Source: Moritella yayanosii
GTDB taxonomy: Bacteria > Pseudomonadota > Gammaproteobacteria > Enterobacterales > Moritellaceae
Length of the DNA stretch: 64,000 bases
Direction: 5' to 3'
Assembly (NCBI RefSeq): GCF_900465055.1
Contig: NZ_LS483250.1
Location: 3,162,001-3,226,000, forward strand
This document shows positions 18,963 to 26,968 of the stretch, one piece after another. Under the pieces are notes generated by a model, which searched no databases, was not told the DNA's origin, and worked only from the letters and a program-made list of their open reading frames with translations. Position 1 is the first letter of the stretch; each line of letters starts with the position of its first letter. The position numbers and the translations under genes were made by a program.

Positions 18963-20051
18963 TTATTTATATTTTGTCGAAAGTACACCGCGCGCAAGCT
19001 GGTCTCTTTCAATGGATTCGAATAAAGCTTGAAAATTACCTTCGCCAAATCCTTCATCCCCTTTACGTTGGATAATTTCGAAGAAGATAGGGCCGATCAC
19101 GGTCTTGGTGAAGATCTGCAGTAAAAGGACTAATTTGCCCGATTCGATATGGCCATCAATGAGAATACGATTTTTTCTTAGTTGCTCAATCGCTTCATGA
19201 TGACCGGGCAAACGTTCTGTGATCATGTCGTAATAGGTGTCGGGGATATCCAAAAACTCGATACCGTTAGCCCTTAACGTCGAAACAGTCTGATAAATAT
19301 CATCTGTGCCTAAGGCGATATGTTGGATCCCTTCGCCGTGGTACTCCTGCAAGAATTCTTCAATTTGTGACTTGTTATCGCTGCTTTCATTAATGGGAAT
19401 GCGCAGATTTCCGCACGGGCTGGTCATGGCGCGGCTGCGCAACCCGGTCATGGAACCTTTAATATCAAAATAACGGATTTCTCGAAAGTTAAAGACGCGC
19501 TCATAAAATTCAGCCCACGGATCCATATGTCCACATTGCACATTGTGAGTCAGGTGGTCGATATAAGTGAGCCCTGCCGATGTAGCTGCATCTTCAGTTT
19601 CGCCCGTTAATTGAAACTGTTCCTGATAAAGCCGTTTCCTCACCTCATCATCGACTAAATACAGCAGGCTTTCGCCAATACCGTAAATAGCCGGTACCCC
19701 GAACTCCAGAATTTTACGCTTACACGGTTTGGCTTCACGGTTTAACGCATGTTGATAGGCTTTATCAGCATCGGTGACTTTAAAACCCATGGCACAGGCG
19801 GAAGGACCATGTTGTTTAGCAAATTCAGAGGCAAAACCACGACCTTCTGTACTGACTAAAAAATGGATATCACCTTGTTTGAACCAAGTTAACGGGCGTG
19901 TTTTGTGCTGGGCATGAGGATGAAACCCCAACTGTTGGAAAAGCATGGCAAGCTGTTTTGGATCGGGAGACGAGAATTCGACAAATTCGAAGCCTTCGGT
20001 CCCCGCAGGATTACTAAACAGCTGTTTAGTATCATCATACGCGTGGTCCAT
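18963..20051 (-). CDS. hpd: 4-Hydroxyphenylpyruvate dioxygenase
   Basis: 362-aa non-haem Fe(II) dioxygenase converting 4-hydroxyphenylpyruvate to homogentisate. The ligand triad is visible: His166 in YIDHLTHNV, His244 in EGIQHIALGTDD and Glu325 in GPIFFEIIQRKGDEGFGEGN. AAAGGAGG precedes the ATG. It is the first gene of the four-gene tyrosine catabolic operon. Such loci can also give pyomelanin if homogentisate accumulates, but here the downstream genes look intact. Confidence 0.96.
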   Translation of the reverse strand: MDHAYDDTKQLFSNPAGTEGFEFVEFSSPDPKQLAMLFQQLGFHPHAQHKTRPLTWFKQGDIHFLVSTEGRGFASEFAKQHGPSACAMGFKVTDADKAYQHALNREAKPCKRKILEFGVPAIYGIGESLLYLVDDEVRKRLYQEQFQLTGETEDAATSAGLTYIDHLTHNVQCGHMDPWAEFYERVFNFREIRYFDIKGSMTGLRSRAMTSPCGNLRIPINESSDNKSQIEEFLQEYHGEGIQHIALGTDDIYQTVSTLRANGIEFLDIPDTYYDMITERLPGHHEAIEQLRKNRILIDGHIESGKLVLLLQIFTKTVIGPIFFEIIQRKGDEGFGEGNFQALFESIERDQLARGVLSTKYK

Positions 20052-20522
20052 TTTGACCTCCTTTGCAGACTCTCGAGTTGCAAAAAGCCTACAAATTTAA
20101 AAGGAACTTAGAAGCTAGTATGGACGATTTATGGTGGTTTTGCCTATTGTATTGATAGGACCCTGTATTTGTTGTTGAAATAGGTTGGTTTTTTTGGTTG
20201 TTGTTTGATATTTAGATCATTTTAAGCATATTAATTCAACATCGGCAATATTAACATTGCTTTACACTGATAGTGGAATTTATAATATCGGCACACCGTA
20301 ACGCCATGCTGGATTTTAATCAAACCAATGAAAGCAGCACTATTTAATCATCCTCGCTTTACATATCAAGATGCGCCAAGGCCACTATTTGGAGGCCGCT
20401 GCATTGCTGTTTTTTACGATAAATACTGCCATTACTGCCTGTTAACTCAACACTAAATCGCACTGCAGTTATTGGTACTGTCGTCGACTCTAAATTTTAA
20501 ATTGAACATAAGTATCAAAAAT
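20052..20522. other. Divergent promoter region between hpd and alaE
   Basis: About 470 bp that must hold the hpd operon promoter and the alaE promoter. I see no perfect TyrR box. A short open frame at 20328-20456 lacks a ribosome site and is not supported. T-rich tracts lie at 20170-20220. Confidence 0.4.
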
Positions 20523-20966
20523 ATGAAAATTAACCGTCTATGGCTGGCTGATACTTTAGCCTTGATGTCTTTTACTATTGTTACTGGCATGTTTATCGAG
20601 GTGGCTATTATCGGCATGACCTTGCAACAATCCATCATGTCGCGGGTATTGTGTCAACCGGTGAATATTTTAACCGGTCGTATGTATGGGATTTATCGTG
20701 ATAAAATTATCGCTAGATTAAGTCGCAGTAAATCGAATAAAGGGCGACAAGTAGCCGGTGATATAATTGCTAATATCACTTTTCAATTGCCGTTGTATAT
20801 CGTCATTTTACTGAGTGTCGGCATGGATATACCGAGTATTGCTAAGGCAGCTATGATCCAAACGTTGGCGCTATTGGTACTTGGCGCACCTTATGGCTAC
20901 TGGTTGACAATAATACGTAAATTCTTGCATGCGACGACAGAACCGGTATTGAAAGTCAGAACTTAA
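20523..20966 (+). CDS. alaE: AlaE-type L-alanine exporter
   Basis: 147 aa from the ATG at 20523, close to the 149-aa E. coli AlaE. Matching blocks are ADTLALMSFTIVTGMFIEV, SIMSRVLCQPVNILTGRMYG-YRD, ADIIANITFQLPLYI-like (GDIIANITFQLPLYIVILL) and LGAPYGYWL. It has four hydrophobic segments and should export L-alanine across the inner membrane. The frame is open to an upstream TTG at 20472, but that extension does not resemble the family. No clear Shine-Dalgarno is visible before 20523. Confidence 0.85.
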   Translation: MKINRLWLADTLALMSFTIVTGMFIEVAIIGMTLQQSIMSRVLCQPVNILTGRMYGIYRDKIIARLSRSKSNKGRQVAGDIIANITFQLPLYIVILLSVGMDIPSIAKAAMIQTLALLVLGAPYGYWLTIIRKFLHATTEPVLKVRT

Positions 20967-21026
20967 AGGGACGAAAGTTAATAAGTAGAGATGAAATAAA
21001 ATTTACCTGTTATAGCGTGTTAAATT

Positions 21027-22087
21027 GTTTTTAACGGTTGTAGCATGTAAAAATTACAAGGCGATAAAATGAAAGTAGGACGCAATGACCAATGCCCCTG
21101 TGGTAGTGGTAAAAAATACAAACGCTGCTGTATGGACGCGGCAGCAAAACAACATACAGAAATACTCGATGACATCAGCCAAACCATGGCAATGAATCCG
21201 AACCTCAGCATCGATGATTTGAATCTGGTCATTCAGCGTAAAACGGCTGAGCGTAATAACCGCCCTAATGAGGATTTTTGTGGCCTCACACCAACGCAAA
21301 TGGCCAACTGGTTGTATGCACCGTTTAGCGAATTAAAGGACGTTAATATCACTACGCCTGAGGACTTGGCAACCAGTCCGGTAATGCAGTATTTGGCTTT
21401 GCTCTTAGAAGACGCAATGCAGCAAGCTGGCTCGATAAAAGCCACCGCAAAAGGCAATCTTCCCACCAAACTGGTTAAGCAAGCCAGCGCGTTATTACCA
21501 GAATTTGCAGTGGCTAAATATCAGACTTTGCCGAGCATTAGCGAATACACAGGCAGTAACGAAGATAAATTTAATGCGCTGCATTATACCCGTGTATTAG
21601 CAGAACTCGCCGGGATCCTGTATTTAAAAGGCGGGCGTTTTCATGTGAAAAAAGTCGCGCAAAAACAATATCAACAGCAGGGTATTAGCGCGTTCTTCCT
21701 GCCGATGTTAGAGGCAGCTACTAGCCAATATAACTGGGGCTACATGGATGCATGGTCTTCTGATATTGATGTGCGTACGTTCTGGGTGTTTATGCTCTGG
21801 CGTCTGCAAACGCATGGTTCAATGGAGACATTAAGTGATGAAGTGTGTCGTGCTTTTCCCGATTTATTAAAGTCGCTGCCAAGAGAGGATCATCTTTCAT
21901 CTCAGGAGCAGTTAGCGACTATCATTGAGTCTCGTTTTGTAACACGATTTTTGCAATTCTGGGGTTTTGTCACGCTTGATCCGAGAATGTATGTTGATGG
22001 GGTCAAAGTACCGCGAGACCTACAGGTTCAGCCGTTACTCAAACAAAGCTTCGCGTTTAACGTCAGGGATTAATATTTTTGGTGTTG
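21027..22087 (+). repeat. About 1.06-kb direct repeat, copy 1 (contains SEC-C gene)
   Basis: From GTTTTTAACGGTTGTAGC to the TTAATATT after the stop codon, this block is repeated almost identically at 24446-25505. Divergence is concentrated in the last 80 bp. Same orientation, 2.4 kb apart. Confidence 0.9.
21069..22073 (+). CDS. SEC-C motif protein, copy 1
   Basis: 334 aa. Residues 4-21 form a SEC-C zinc motif (GRNDQCPCGSGKKYKRCC), as at the SecA C-terminus, where it binds SecB and ribosomes. The remaining 310 residues are helical and unrecognised, with blocks TPTQMANWLYAPFSEL and FLQFWGFVTLDPRMY. It differs from the copy at 24488 at only about 15-20 residues, mostly at the extreme C-terminus (here QSFAFNVRD). 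ATG with AAGGCG upstream. SEC-C proteins of this size are common in accessory regions; function unknown. Confidence 0.8.
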   Translation: MKVGRNDQCPCGSGKKYKRCCMDAAAKQHTEILDDISQTMAMNPNLSIDDLNLVIQRKTAERNNRPNEDFCGLTPTQMANWLYAPFSELKDVNITTPEDLATSPVMQYLALLLEDAMQQAGSIKATAKGNLPTKLVKQASALLPEFAVAKYQTLPSISEYTGSNEDKFNALHYTRVLAELAGILYLKGGRFHVKKVAQKQYQQQGISAFFLPMLEAATSQYNWGYMDAWSSDIDVRTFWVFMLWRLQTHGSMETLSDEVCRAFPDLLKSLPREDHLSSQEQLATIIESRFVTRFLQFWGFVTLDPRMYVDGVKVPRDLQVQPLLKQSFAFNVRD

Positions 22088-22115
22088 TTGGTCTGGTTCT
22101 TGGCTGGATGGTGTC

Positions 22116-22540
22116 ATGAGTCTGTTTGATTTAATTGGTAATGACGGCATTGTTATTACGACTGAGGAAAACCTGACTGTCGATGCAGCATTAGATTTGA
22201 CCTGCTCGACATTGTTGGCTAGCGGTAAAATTGAAACCAGTTATGTGGATGCAATTAAAGCTGCACATAAAAAAATTGGTCCGTATTATGTATTAGCACC
22301 CCGCATGCGCGTCCAGAAGATGGCGTGAATGAAGCGGCATTACAAGTTACCGGTGTGGATCTGGGTTCGACAGATAATGGTGATGTGTACTTCTCGATCA
22401 CATTAGCGGCAATGGATTCAGACAGCCATATTAATACCATCATGAAACTTGCTGAGTTATTCCAAAACGATGATGATATTGAAGCTATTATCGCAGCGGA
22501 CAATAACGCTGACATTATCGAGATACTTAAAAAATACTAA
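22116..22540 (+). pseudogene. PTS system IIA component (UlaC/fructose-mannitol type), frameshifted
   Basis: Two frames together give one EIIA protein. 22116-22328 encodes the N-terminal half ending in KKIGPYYVLAPRM. The phosphohistidine motif HARPEDGV is then encoded in a second frame (CAT GCG CGT CCA from 22306), continuing through NEAALQV to SHINTIMKLAELF and ending at 22540. Family members have about four extra residues (AMP-like) between APxx and HARP. The sequence fits a small deletion of 13 bases, or another number that shifts the frame, right at the active site. No other PTS genes are near. Flanked by the SEC-C repeat and a strong terminator. Confidence 0.8.
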
Positions 22541-22570
22541 GTTAAAATGAGATAATTGGTTTTTAGTCGA

Positions 22571-22598
22571 AGGCGATAACGAAAGTTATCGCCTTTTT
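22571..22598 (+). terminator. Strong Rho-independent terminator
   Basis: AGGCGATAAC (22571-22580), GAAA tetraloop, GTTATCGCCT (22585-22594), then a T-run. It closes the PTS IIA pseudogene transcript and insulates hipBA. Confidence 0.92.
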
Positions 22599-22684
22599 TA
22601 GTGGGTGATTTTTATAGTCGTCATAATTTATTTTATAGGGGGAATAATTTGTATCGATAATTTCGTGATAAAATGTAATTTCAT

Positions 22685-22791
22685 ACGACGTATAGGTTAT
22701 TTTAATTAACATTATACAACATACGGGTTGTTTTAATTAACCTTTACAACTAATATGTTGTACAAGGTTGAGTTTACAACGCTAAAGTTGT
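22685..22791 (+). promoter_or_regulatory. Array of four HipB-type operators upstream of hipBA
   Basis: Three perfect dyads ACAAC-N6-GTTGT lie at 22716-22731, 22746-22761 and 22776-22791. A degenerate fourth (ACGAC-N6-GTTAT) lies at 22685-22700. Start-to-start spacing is 31, 30 and 30 bp, about three helical turns, so all face one side of the DNA. The last ends 11 bp before the hipB start. This fits cooperative autorepression by HipB or a HipAB complex. Confidence 0.85.
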
Positions 22792-22802
22792 TTGAGGTTA
22801 TA

Positions 22803-23114
22803 ATGGATACGATTGAGAATATTACTAAGCTACTTAGCGATAGACGTAAAGAACTTGGCATGGAACAAGCTGATATGTATATGCGTATTGGTATGAAGCA
22901 GCAGCAGTACCAGCGTATTGAAGCAGGCAGTGATATTAAGCTTTCAACATTATTGCGTGTGTTGGAAGGACTTGATCTTGAACTTTCAATTACTCCGAAG
23001 AATAAATCAAAGCACCTTCAGCAAACTAAATTAGAAAATATTGATAGTATTCAGTCATTAGAAGATGATACCGACGACCTCGATTTCTGGTTTGGCTCTG
23101 AGGATAACAAATGA
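22803..23114 (+). CDS. hipB: HipB-type antitoxin (helix-turn-helix)
   Basis: 103 aa from the ATG at 22803, which has GAGG upstream and lies just after the last operator. An earlier TTG-type start at 22755 would run through the operators. Residues about 5-65 form an XRE/Cro helix-turn-helix: LLSDRRKELGMEQADMYMRI and QQYQRIEAGSDIKLSTLLRVL. The acidic C-terminal tail (SLEDDTDDLDFWFGSED) is longer than in E. coli HipB (88 aa). It should repress the operon and neutralise HipA. Its stop overlaps the hipA ATG by four bases (ATGA). Confidence 0.9.
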   Translation: MDTIENITKLLSDRRKELGMEQADMYMRIGMKQQQYQRIEAGSDIKLSTLLRVLEGLDLELSITPKNKSKHLQQTKLENIDSIQSLEDDTDDLDFWFGSEDNK

Positions 23115-24370
23115 GCAAACAAATAGAGCAGGTCGAAGGATTAAATATTAGTTTGCACGGCGTTAATATTGCGGTTATTGCGCATTATGCAGGAGGTAAA
23201 AACATCCTCAGTTTTAACCCTGAATTTGTGGCGACACCAGAAAGTGAAAGACCTGTATTTTCATTACGCCAAATTATTGATCCTAACTATTTATTTAAGC
23301 TGCAAATTAGAACTGAAAAAATACCACCTGTATTATCAAATTTACTTCCCGAAGGTATTCTACGAGATTTGACGGCTAAGTCGTTAAATTGTCATCCGAA
23401 TAATGAATTCTCTATTTTAGCCTATTTAGGATTAAACCTACCCGGTGCCATTATTGCTACTCCAATTAAAGCGGGCGATTTACCACTTTGGGCTTTAGAG
23501 CATCGTTTGTCTACAGAACCAGTACAAATAGAAGTTAGGCATGCTAATACTAAGTTTTCTTTAGCGGGTGTACAAATGAAGTTTTCTTCATCTCATCTGG
23601 ATGGCCGTTATCATATTGATCAAGAGTTAACGGGTGATATGTGGATCATCAAAACACCTTCTACTGTGCATAAGGGGGTGCCAGTAAATGAATATACCTG
23701 TATGAGATTGGCTGAATCTGTCGGTGTTAGTGTCCCTGCAATACGGTTAATTAAATTAGATGAGTTAGATGGTTTACCTAATATTCGATTACCGGATGAA
23801 GAATTTGCTTATGGTATTCAGCGTTTCGACCGCAGTGCTGAGGGACGAATTCATACCGAAGATTTTGCGCAAGTATTTGGTTTGTATCCATCTGATAAAT
23901 ACCAAAAAGTGAATTGCGAGCTGCTAGCGAGTGCTTTGTATCGAGCTAGTCATGAGCGATTACATGATATTCAAGAGATGGCTCGCAGGTTGTTACTTAA
24001 TATATTATTGGGAAATGGCGATGCACACTTAAAAAACTGGACCATGATTTATCCTGATGGCCGTACGCCGCGGTTATCGCCGTTATACGATGTGGTTTTC
24101 ACTATTCCCTATATTACTGATGATAAGTTAGCGTTAAATATGTCAGGCTCTAAACAATGGTATGAGATGACGTTAGCGCATTTTGAGCGCTGGACTAAAG
24201 ATGCAAAACTACCTTGGCCTGCTATAAAACCACATTTACTTGAGACGATTAAGATAGCAAGAGCAACGTGGCCTGAAATGTTAAATACGTTACCTATGCA
24301 GGATGAACATAAAGAAGCGTTGAGGACACATTGGCAGAAGTTGCAGGCTGATTTTCGTATTTATAAATAA
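23111..24370 (+). CDS. hipA: HipA-type serine/threonine kinase toxin
   Basis: 419 aa. The N-terminal domain is followed by the kinase core: FSLAGVQMKFS with Ser150 at the place of the autophosphorylated serine of E. coli HipA, Lys181 in WIIKTPS, NEYTCMRLAESVG, IQRFDR, the catalytic GNGDAHLKNW (Asp304, Asn309) and metal-binding YDVV (Asp327). In E. coli HipA phosphorylates GltX and causes persistence through ppGpp; the target here is inferred only. All key residues are present, so the kinase looks active. Bracketed with hipB by the SEC-C repeats. Confidence 0.92.
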   Translation: MSKQIEQVEGLNISLHGVNIAVIAHYAGGKNILSFNPEFVATPESERPVFSLRQIIDPNYLFKLQIRTEKIPPVLSNLLPEGILRDLTAKSLNCHPNNEFSILAYLGLNLPGAIIATPIKAGDLPLWALEHRLSTEPVQIEVRHANTKFSLAGVQMKFSSSHLDGRYHIDQELTGDMWIIKTPSTVHKGVPVNEYTCMRLAESVGVSVPAIRLIKLDELDGLPNIRLPDEEFAYGIQRFDRSAEGRIHTEDFAQVFGLYPSDKYQKVNCELLASALYRASHERLHDIQEMARRLLLNILLGNGDAHLKNWTMIYPDGRTPRLSPLYDVVFTIPYITDDKLALNMSGSKQWYEMTLAHFERWTKDAKLPWPAIKPHLLETIKIARATWPEMLNTLPMQDEHKEALRTHWQKLQADFRIYK

Positions 24371-24445
24371 AAACCTCGATAGATAAGGCTTTTGTATATG
24401 AATTTTACACTGCATAGAGTTTGTTACTCAGTGTCGATACCAAAC

Positions 24446-25505
24446 GTTTTTAACGGTTGTAGCGTGTAAAAATTAAAAGGCGATAAAATGAAAGTAGGAC
24501 GCAATGACCAATGCCCCTGTGGTAGTGGTAAAAAATACAAACGTTGCTGTATGGACGCGACAGTAAAACAACACACAGAAATACTCGATGACATCAGCCA
24601 AACCATGGCAATGAATCCGAACCTCAGCATCGATGATTTGAATCTGGTCATTCAGCGTAAAACGGCTGAGCGTAATAACCGCCCTAATGAGGATTTTTGT
24701 GGCCTCACACCAACGCAAATGGCCAACTGGTTGTATGCACCGTTTAGCGAATTAAAGGACGTTAATATCACTACGCCTGAGGACTTGGCAACCAGTCCGG
24801 TAATGCAGTATTTGGCTTTGCTCTTAGAAGACGCAATGCAGCAAGCTGGCTCGATAAAAGCCACCGCAAAAGGCAATCTTCCCACCAAACTGGTTAAGCA
24901 AGCCAGCGCGTTATTACCAGAATTTGCAGTGGCTAAATATCAGACTTTGCCGAGCATTAGCGAATACACAGGCAGTAACGAAGATAAATTTAATGCGCTG
25001 CATTATACCCGTGTATTAGCAGAACTCGCCGGGATCCTGTATTTAAAAGGCGGGCGTTTTCATGTGAAAAAAGTAGCGCAAAAACAATATCAACAGCAGG
25101 GTATTAGCGCGTTCTTCTTGCCTATGTTAGAGGCAGCTACTAGCCAATATAACTGGGGCTACATGGATGCATGGTCTTCAGAGGTCGATGTGCGTACGTT
25201 CTGGGTGTTTATGCTCTGGCGTCTGCAAACTCATGGTTCAATGGAGACATTAAGTGATGAAGTGTGCCGTGCTTTTCCCGACTTATTAAAGTCGCTGCCA
25301 AGGGAGGATCATTTTTCATCTCAGGAGCAGTTAGCGACTATCATTGAGTCTCGTTTTATAACGCGATTTTTGCAATTCTGGGGTTTTGTCACGCTTGATC
25401 CGAGAATGTATGTTGATGGGGTCAAAGTACCGCGAGAGCTACAGGTTCAGCCACTGCTGACTCACAGTTTTACGTTTAACATTAATTATTAATATTGCTG
25501 GTGTA
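24446..25505 (+). repeat. About 1.06-kb direct repeat, copy 2 (contains SEC-C gene)
   Basis: Partner of 21027-22087. Recombination between the two copies would delete 3.4 kb including the IIA pseudogene and hipBA. Confidence 0.9.
24488..25492 (+). CDS. SEC-C motif protein, copy 2
   Basis: 334 aa, same length as copy 1 and differing in places such as DATVKQH for DAAAKQH, SSEVDV for SSDIDV and a different tail (LTHSFTFNINY). The zinc motif CPCGSGKKYKRCC is intact in both, so both may be functional. Near-identity over the full 1 kb, including 40 bp of upstream non-coding sequence, points to a recent duplication or ongoing gene conversion. Confidence 0.8.
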   Translation: MKVGRNDQCPCGSGKKYKRCCMDATVKQHTEILDDISQTMAMNPNLSIDDLNLVIQRKTAERNNRPNEDFCGLTPTQMANWLYAPFSELKDVNITTPEDLATSPVMQYLALLLEDAMQQAGSIKATAKGNLPTKLVKQASALLPEFAVAKYQTLPSISEYTGSNEDKFNALHYTRVLAELAGILYLKGGRFHVKKVAQKQYQQQGISAFFLPMLEAATSQYNWGYMDAWSSEVDVRTFWVFMLWRLQTHGSMETLSDEVCRAFPDLLKSLPREDHFSSQEQLATIIESRFITRFLQFWGFVTLDPRMYVDGVKVPRELQVQPLLTHSFTFNINY

Positions 25506-25556
25506 AAACTTTATAGATACCGACACCGTAGAATATGAACAATAACGGAGTAATTA

Positions 25557-26588
25557 ATGAGTAATAATTTAATACCCAATGCGCCTAGTGGAGAGTTTTT
25601 TCTATTTAAGAGCGCTGACGGACAAACTAAAGTTGAGTGTCGACTTGAAAATGATACGTTATGGCTGAACCTTAACCAGTTATCTACTTTATTTGGACGC
25701 GACAAGTCTGTTATCTCTAAGCACTTTAAAAATATTTATGATGACGCTGAATTAGTACAAAAAGCAACCATTGCAAAATATGCAACAGTTCAAATAGAGG
25801 GTGAGAGAGAGGTAACGAGGCTACTTGAGTATTATAACTTAGACGCAATTTTTGCTATTGGTTACAGAGTTCGTTCCCCTCAAGGCATTCAATTTAGACA
25901 ATGGGCAACTAAAACCTTGCAATCGTATTTGGTTAAAGGTTTTGTTATGGATGACGAGCGCTTAAAACAGCCCAACTCTAGCGCTTACTTTGAAGAATTA
26001 CTTAATCGTATTCGCGATATTCGTTCTTCAGAAAAAATATTCTGGCGGAAGGTATGTGATATCTACGCAACCAGTATCGACTATGACGGTAAAACACAAT
26101 CAAGTATCCATTTTTTTTCTCAAGTTCAAAATAAAATGCATTGGGCAGCCCATGGCCATACAGCTGCTGAAGTAGTTCACCAACGTATTGATGCCAATAA
26201 ACCTCATTTAGGCTTAACAAATTATCCAGGTAAAGATTCTGGTAAAGAACCTATACGCAAAGAAGTGATAGTCGGCAAAAATTATTTGTCTGTAGATGAA
26301 CTTGAAACATTAAACCGTTTGGTAACCTCTTACCTTGAATTTGCAGAGCTGCAAGCGCGTAACGGTAAATTAATGAAGATGGCTGATTGGGCAAATAAGT
26401 TAAATGATTTTCTTAAATTAAGTGATTTTGATGTATTGACTCATGCCGGAGAAATATCGGCAGAACAAGCAAAGCAAAAAGCCAAACAAGAGTACGATAA
26501 ATTTAGACGGGTGATTGATTTAAAACCAAGCCAAGTTGATCAAGATTTAGCAGATGCGGTGAAAACGTTAACGAATAAAAAACAATAA
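25557..26588 (+). CDS. RhuM family protein (virulence RhuM / DNA-binding type)
   Basis: 343 aa. The N-terminal half reads FKSADGQTKVECRLENDTLW, LNQLSTLFGRDKSVISKHFKNIY and YNLDAIFAIGYRVRSPQG-FRQWAT, the RhuM family pattern with a Bro/KilA-like DNA-interaction region. The C-terminal half (DIYATSIDYDGKTQSSIHFF, NYPGKDSGKEPIRKEVIVGKNYL) is also family-typical. RhuM genes often sit in or beside type I restriction loci and genomic islands; molecular role uncertain. It starts 64 bp after SEC-C copy 2. Confidence 0.85.
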   Translation: MSNNLIPNAPSGEFFLFKSADGQTKVECRLENDTLWLNLNQLSTLFGRDKSVISKHFKNIYDDAELVQKATIAKYATVQIEGEREVTRLLEYYNLDAIFAIGYRVRSPQGIQFRQWATKTLQSYLVKGFVMDDERLKQPNSSAYFEELLNRIRDIRSSEKIFWRKVCDIYATSIDYDGKTQSSIHFFSQVQNKMHWAAHGHTAAEVVHQRIDANKPHLGLTNYPGKDSGKEPIRKEVIVGKNYLSVDELETLNRLVTSYLEFAELQARNGKLMKMADWANKLNDFLKLSDFDVLTHAGEISAEQAKQKAKQEYDKFRRVIDLKPSQVDQDLADAVKTLTNKKQ

Positions 26589-26968
26589 AAGTCACGACAG
26601 GGTCTGTCGCGATGTTGCGTGTCATCATCGACCAACATTCAGTGATTTCAACGCTGAAATTGGCGCTAAGTCTACGGTATCAATGATACTCAGCGGTAAC
26701 GTTCCCTTACGTTGCCACACATCAAAGCGCTCTCAGTTTGCTTCGTAATCGCTGAAAGTTTTTACGCAATACTTGTCTAATTACCATCAACTGATAATAT
26801 GCATGAAAGAGTATAAACATCTAAATATATTAGTTTTTTAGTTATTCTTCTAACCTCCGTTTACTCTTGACTTAAAGCCGCTTTAGGCAATCATATATTG
26901 AAAAACATGGTGCTGAATCTACTCGTTTTAATTGTTACTTATGTACCGCAGTGATTTAAGGAAAAAGG
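26589..26968. other. Intergenic region upstream of the McrBC-like operon
   Basis: About 380 bp. A small hairpin, CGACAG (26595-26600) with CTGTCG (26604-26609), follows rhuM. A possible promoter is TTGACT (26867-26872) with ATCATA (26890-26895), spacing 17. No gene is supported. Confidence 0.4.

Noticed and set aside
20328-20456. 42-codon plus-strand frame between hpd and alaE
   Set aside because: No ribosome site and no recognisable protein pattern.
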